A stretch of DNA of 64,000 nt, from assembly GCF_047495875.1 (NCBI RefSeq), contig NC_092467.1:25129066-25193065 (forward strand). The letters run 5' to 3'. Below, piece after piece: positions 60,301 to 64,000 of the stretch; positions within the stretch are counted from its first letter, which is position 1, and each line of letters starts with the position of its first letter. Origin of the DNA: Pithys albifrons albifrons (lineage: Eukaryota > Chordata > Aves > Passeriformes > Thamnophilidae). The position numbers and the translations under genes were made by a program. The notes beneath the pieces are model-generated. The model was given only the letters and a program-made list of their open reading frames with translations, searched no databases and was not told the origin of the DNA.

Positions 60301-63300
60301 TTAACACACACCCTTCAGTGAACTGGGTAGCAGAGGGAAGAGGAGAGGCCATTAAATGGGAAAATGAAAGGAATATGGTAGAAAGGGCATATAGGTTCAT
60401 GCAGGAGTCTCTTGTTTTGGGATTTTTTAGAATACAGATTTCTTTTATTTTGTACAACAGCTAGCAAAACAGGAGAAAACATATGCAGGCATATAATGAA
60501 ACGAAACCATTGCAAAAACATGTGGCTGAGTGGAATGGCATAAAAAATGGCACTGCTGTTTTCATATACTCACTGTTAGCGTGTGCAAGCTGAAGATGTG
60601 AGCGACTGTGCAGAGCCCAGTACAGATAAGGATCCAGCTTGTGTCTTATTTACAGTATCCTAATTCTTTGTACCTCAGGAAGGAGTGAGCATTTTTATTT
60701 CATGATCAATTCAATATGAGTGGAAAGGATCATCCCAGTATCTTGAAAGATGGAAATCCAGTACTCCTAGAGCTGCATGGTTAATTGTGGATGTTTGGGG
60801 ATATAAAGAAGCCACTTAATTCATACAATTGAAATAATTTGATAAGACATAAAGCCAAACACTTCTCACAGCTAAACTTGCACACCAATAGCTATACAGG
60901 AGCTCTGTGCAGCTGGAAGATGTGTAAAAGTCCCCCTCAAGAATGAGATGTGGTCACCTAAAACAGGGAACAGAGATGCTATGTAATGCAAAACTGGCTG
61001 TCACACACACTTTTGCATAGAATGCATATTGTCTTGATGTGTTATTGAGATAATTGAGGTAGACTGAACCAGAGTGTATTGCTAAAGATACGTCTTCGTA
61101 TTTCTGGAGTAGTTGCAAATACGATGCAAATATGATGTACCCCAAAAGAATCATCCCCTTTGTCAATAAAACCTTTCTCCTTTTTTCTTTCTCATTCCCT
61201 TTGTCACTTATCACTACTTGGAATTTAAGATAATTCTTGATCTCTTGTCTGGTCAGTGGATTTTAACTTTCTAGAGTTTTCTGACCCTTCTGCATGCTGC
61301 AGTCACAAGCTTTGTTGTACTCATAGAGGAAGTGCATTGAGTTTGCAGCTGAATTCTCTGAGGCTCTATCTGTGCTGAGTGATACATCCAGCAGAGGATA
61401 TGGGTGTTGTGTCAAATATGTCCCCAAACCAGAGCAGACAAGGTGGGACCTTTTCAGGAAAGGTAGTGGTTGTTTTTCCCTCACAGACAAAGGAATCTTC
61501 GCATGACCCTTGGTGATGGCACGTGTGAGTTGTGATTCCCAAGAGCTAAGGGTTGGTCATCCCAGATCCAGGCTGTAACATGGTGCTTAGCTGTGGGCAG
61601 CCTCTCTAGAGAGTAGGAAAACTATGCCCTGAAGGGGAGAGGTCTATGTACCCCAGACCCAGCTGTCAGCAGTAGTCCTCCAGCAATTGCGCATGATGCT
61701 GTTTGAGCTTGAATCTCAGTGTTTGCTATCTGCAGAGGGAGCTGTCCTCTCCAAATGTGTCCTATCATGTCCTGAACACATTTATAATTCCAGCCTCTAC
61801 TGTATGCTTAAGAATGGGTACTGCCAGTTTTTATGAAGTGTTGGTAATGCTCATGATTTTAGCAGGAGTTTCTCCAGCTGGGATTTCTTTTCTGAAAACC
61901 TCAGTCCCTGAGGTTGGGAAATAGGGTTCAGTAAAAAAACCCCAGAATTTCTACTGCTCAAAGTTGTAAGGAATGGTGATTCTTAAGGGCTAGAAACCTC
62001 CTAAACATCATATGGTTAAAATCACATGAATATTTATGTCATACCATGATTTTGTGGGGAACTGATTTCCAGCCAGAGGGTCTCTGGATAACAGCCATGT
62101 GAGAGTTTTGAGAGCAGACTTTGATTTACTGCTGCAGTTTACTACACCTCATGCATACCATCAGCATACTCAAAATTATAGTGTTTACTAATCCAACTAT
62201 CTCTGCCCTCTCATTACATCTTGCTGCCATGTCTTTTTATCCTGTCAGCTGTTTCAGTGGGTGTTAGGTGTAGCAGTGAAATGCTTTGCTGTTTGGTGTC
62301 CTGGGCTGTTTGTTGGAGAGCTTGGAGTGCTCCAGATATGATAACACACACAAAGTGTTATTCATGAGAAATTAAAGCTGAAATTCAGAAATCTTGAAAC
62401 ATGAGAATTAAGGCCTATCTGTGACCTTCATTGACTTTGTGCATATGTTTTACCTATGCTTTTATTATATATCATTGCCAGACTATCCTGGCTCATTTTT
62501 CTGCCTCATCCCAATTTACTGATCAAGTATTCCCCTGGGATCAATCTCTCCCCCAAAGTGTTTGCTCCTGGCTTCTCCCTCGTCCTTGCCCCATTTCTCC
62601 TTCTTTCCAGTTCTGTTACTTTCCTCTTTGCTTAATTTGGGCAGTGAGTGACTTGGGGGCTGAGATAACAGGGATGGCTTTCTGGCTCTCTCTTCTGGTG
62701 CCTGGAGCCACAGCCATGTCCAGCAGCCAAGAAGGGAATTATAGCAAGGGAAGTCCTGAGCAATCCCCAGAAGAAGCAAGCCCTAGAAGCCCCCAAAATG
62801 GAGTTGAGATCAAGGCAGACAGAATCTGTAGAGATTCCCAAAGGCTAATAAATCTTCAGTGGGATATATTCAAGGGCTTTTCATTTTGCCAAATTTGGAT
62901 GCAAAAGGCACATCCCTGTTCCCAGCATGACACCAAATTTCCAGTCTCCTTTCCAGAAGATGGAGGCATGAGAGAGACTTCAGAAAAATAATTGTTAGAA
63001 ATTTTATATCGACTAAGCACTTTTCTCTAATCTTGTGTTGGAAAGCTGCCAGGCCTTCCCTTCTCCCACCCTCCACGTAATTTCCTCGAAAATTCTGCTG
63101 GAGGCAGACACCTGGCAAAGGAGAATTTCAGCCCCAAAAGTTTTAATGTGGTGAATATAACTGGGAACAGAGGCTCCTGATAGCACATGTTTAGGGCATC
63201 TCTACTGAGTGCTAACACCCTTCTGGCATCCCAGTACTGCTCTGCACCATGTCTCGCACCAGCCTGAACTCTGAAGCTCATATTAGAAAATTCATTATTT

Positions 63301-64000
63301 GTCCCTTGGATGAGGATAAATGGGAAATGTGAAAGCACTTTGCAATGTTCAGGGAGTATCAGGCATGGGCACAAATAGGAAGACCATGGCAAGTGCTCCC
63401 TGCCTCTGCTTCAAGGTAACCCGCCAGTGCGCGCCTCCTCCTTGCAAATGCCATACAATGTTTTTCACTCTCTGCTGGAGAAAAAAGCTGCCCTAAGAAA
63501 ACCAGAATGAGGGCTGATGTTTTGAAAGGTGTCCAAGAGTAACAAAACTCAACTCTCCAGGGCTGAGTTTAGCCTCTTGTGTTTCTCAACCAGGGTGGTT
63601 GAATGTGTTACAGACCTATCAGAAATTTTGCTACAAATGCACAAATATTAATCTACAGCCATTTCCTTTGCTTTCTTAAACATGAATGAGGATTTTTGTC
63701 TCTTTCTCCCTCCATAAATTGTTCATGGTCAGAGGGGGCATGTTCCGTGTCAAAGTCTTGACCGCCAGGATCAAACAAAAAACCCTTGTGAACTCAGAAG
63801 TGGAGACAAATAAATGACTATTACTTTTTTTTTCCTTTTGCCTGGAGTTAAACCTTTTCTCTGTCAACAATATTGACTTTGTTCACTTGGAAGGAAACAG
63901 AGGGAGAGAGAGAGGGAGATTTCTCTAGATGCTGCACAGAAAAAAACATTTTGGAAGGAGGAATGAAAAAAGACAGAGGTTACAGGAAATGGTAGACATT
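54368..64000. other. Unique non-coding sequence, no gene seen
   Basis: About 9.6 kb. The GC-richer part 57770-58800 has long overlapping frames on both strands (57769-58314 minus, 181 codons; 58219-58743 plus, 174 codons), but these contradict one another and show no motif. A frame at 62431-62991 (plus, 186 codons) has a serine/glutamate/proline-rich middle and nothing recognisable. A short (GT)n run lies at 57889-57901 and a GA-rich run at about 63899-63920. No transposon recognised. Confidence 0.45.

Noticed and set aside
62431..62991. 186-codon frame with a serine/proline/glutamate-rich middle
   Set aside because: No recognisable family, and composition is compatible with chance. The upstream half is unlike a protein.
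1..64000. LTR retrovirus, DNA transposon, microRNA, CRISPR or operon-like system
   Set aside because: I looked for primer-binding sites, polymerase motifs, terminal inverted repeats, well-known microRNA sequences and regularly spaced repeats and recognised none. Diverged copies could still be missed without a profile search.

Overview
This is vertebrate, almost certainly avian, nuclear DNA. The best evidence is retroelements. There are CR1 LINE 3' ends, the clearest at 47351-47790 on the minus strand. At 52290-52433 (minus) there is a tRNA-Ile-headed SINE with a CR1-type tail, the architecture described as TguSINE1 in zebra finch and relatives, which points to a songbird. Repeat density is low and microsatellites are short, as expected of a bird.

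I find no protein-coding gene and no convincing exon. Open frames reach at most about 187 codons, overlap one another on both strands, show no family motif, and match what AT-rich non-coding DNA gives by chance. The one frame with recognisable protein homology (47475-47792, minus) is the decayed C-terminal end of the CR1 ORF2 protein. The window is therefore best read as intergenic or deep intronic sequence. I cannot name the neighbouring gene.

Layout: 1-5199 is unique sequence with a GTTT repeat and a short tandem duplication. 5200-5432 (minus) is a 5S-rRNA-headed element that looks like an ancient AmnSINE1-type SINE, followed at 5816-5955 by a MIR/CORE-SINE-like fragment. 5956-20894 is unique apart from a pyrimidine tract at about 10540-10797. 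CR1 pieces lie at 20895-20990, 22259-22425, 35441-35510 and 47351-47790. Two fairly complete ancient tRNA-headed CORE-SINEs lie at 33355-33640 and 49262-49580, and a possible SINE head at 54314-54367. The rest is unique AT-rich sequence with several patches that keep CpG dinucleotides and homeodomain, E-box or OTX-like words. These patches (for example 28617-28965, 31725-31850, 24690-25070, 45160-45460, 51040-51215) are candidates for conserved non-coding regulatory elements, but conservation cannot be tested from one sequence.

No CRISPR array, operon, phage, virus, tRNA gene, microRNA hairpin or novel multi-gene system was recognised. The most interesting items are the ancient SINEs, especially the 5S-headed one, and the CpG-retaining patches.
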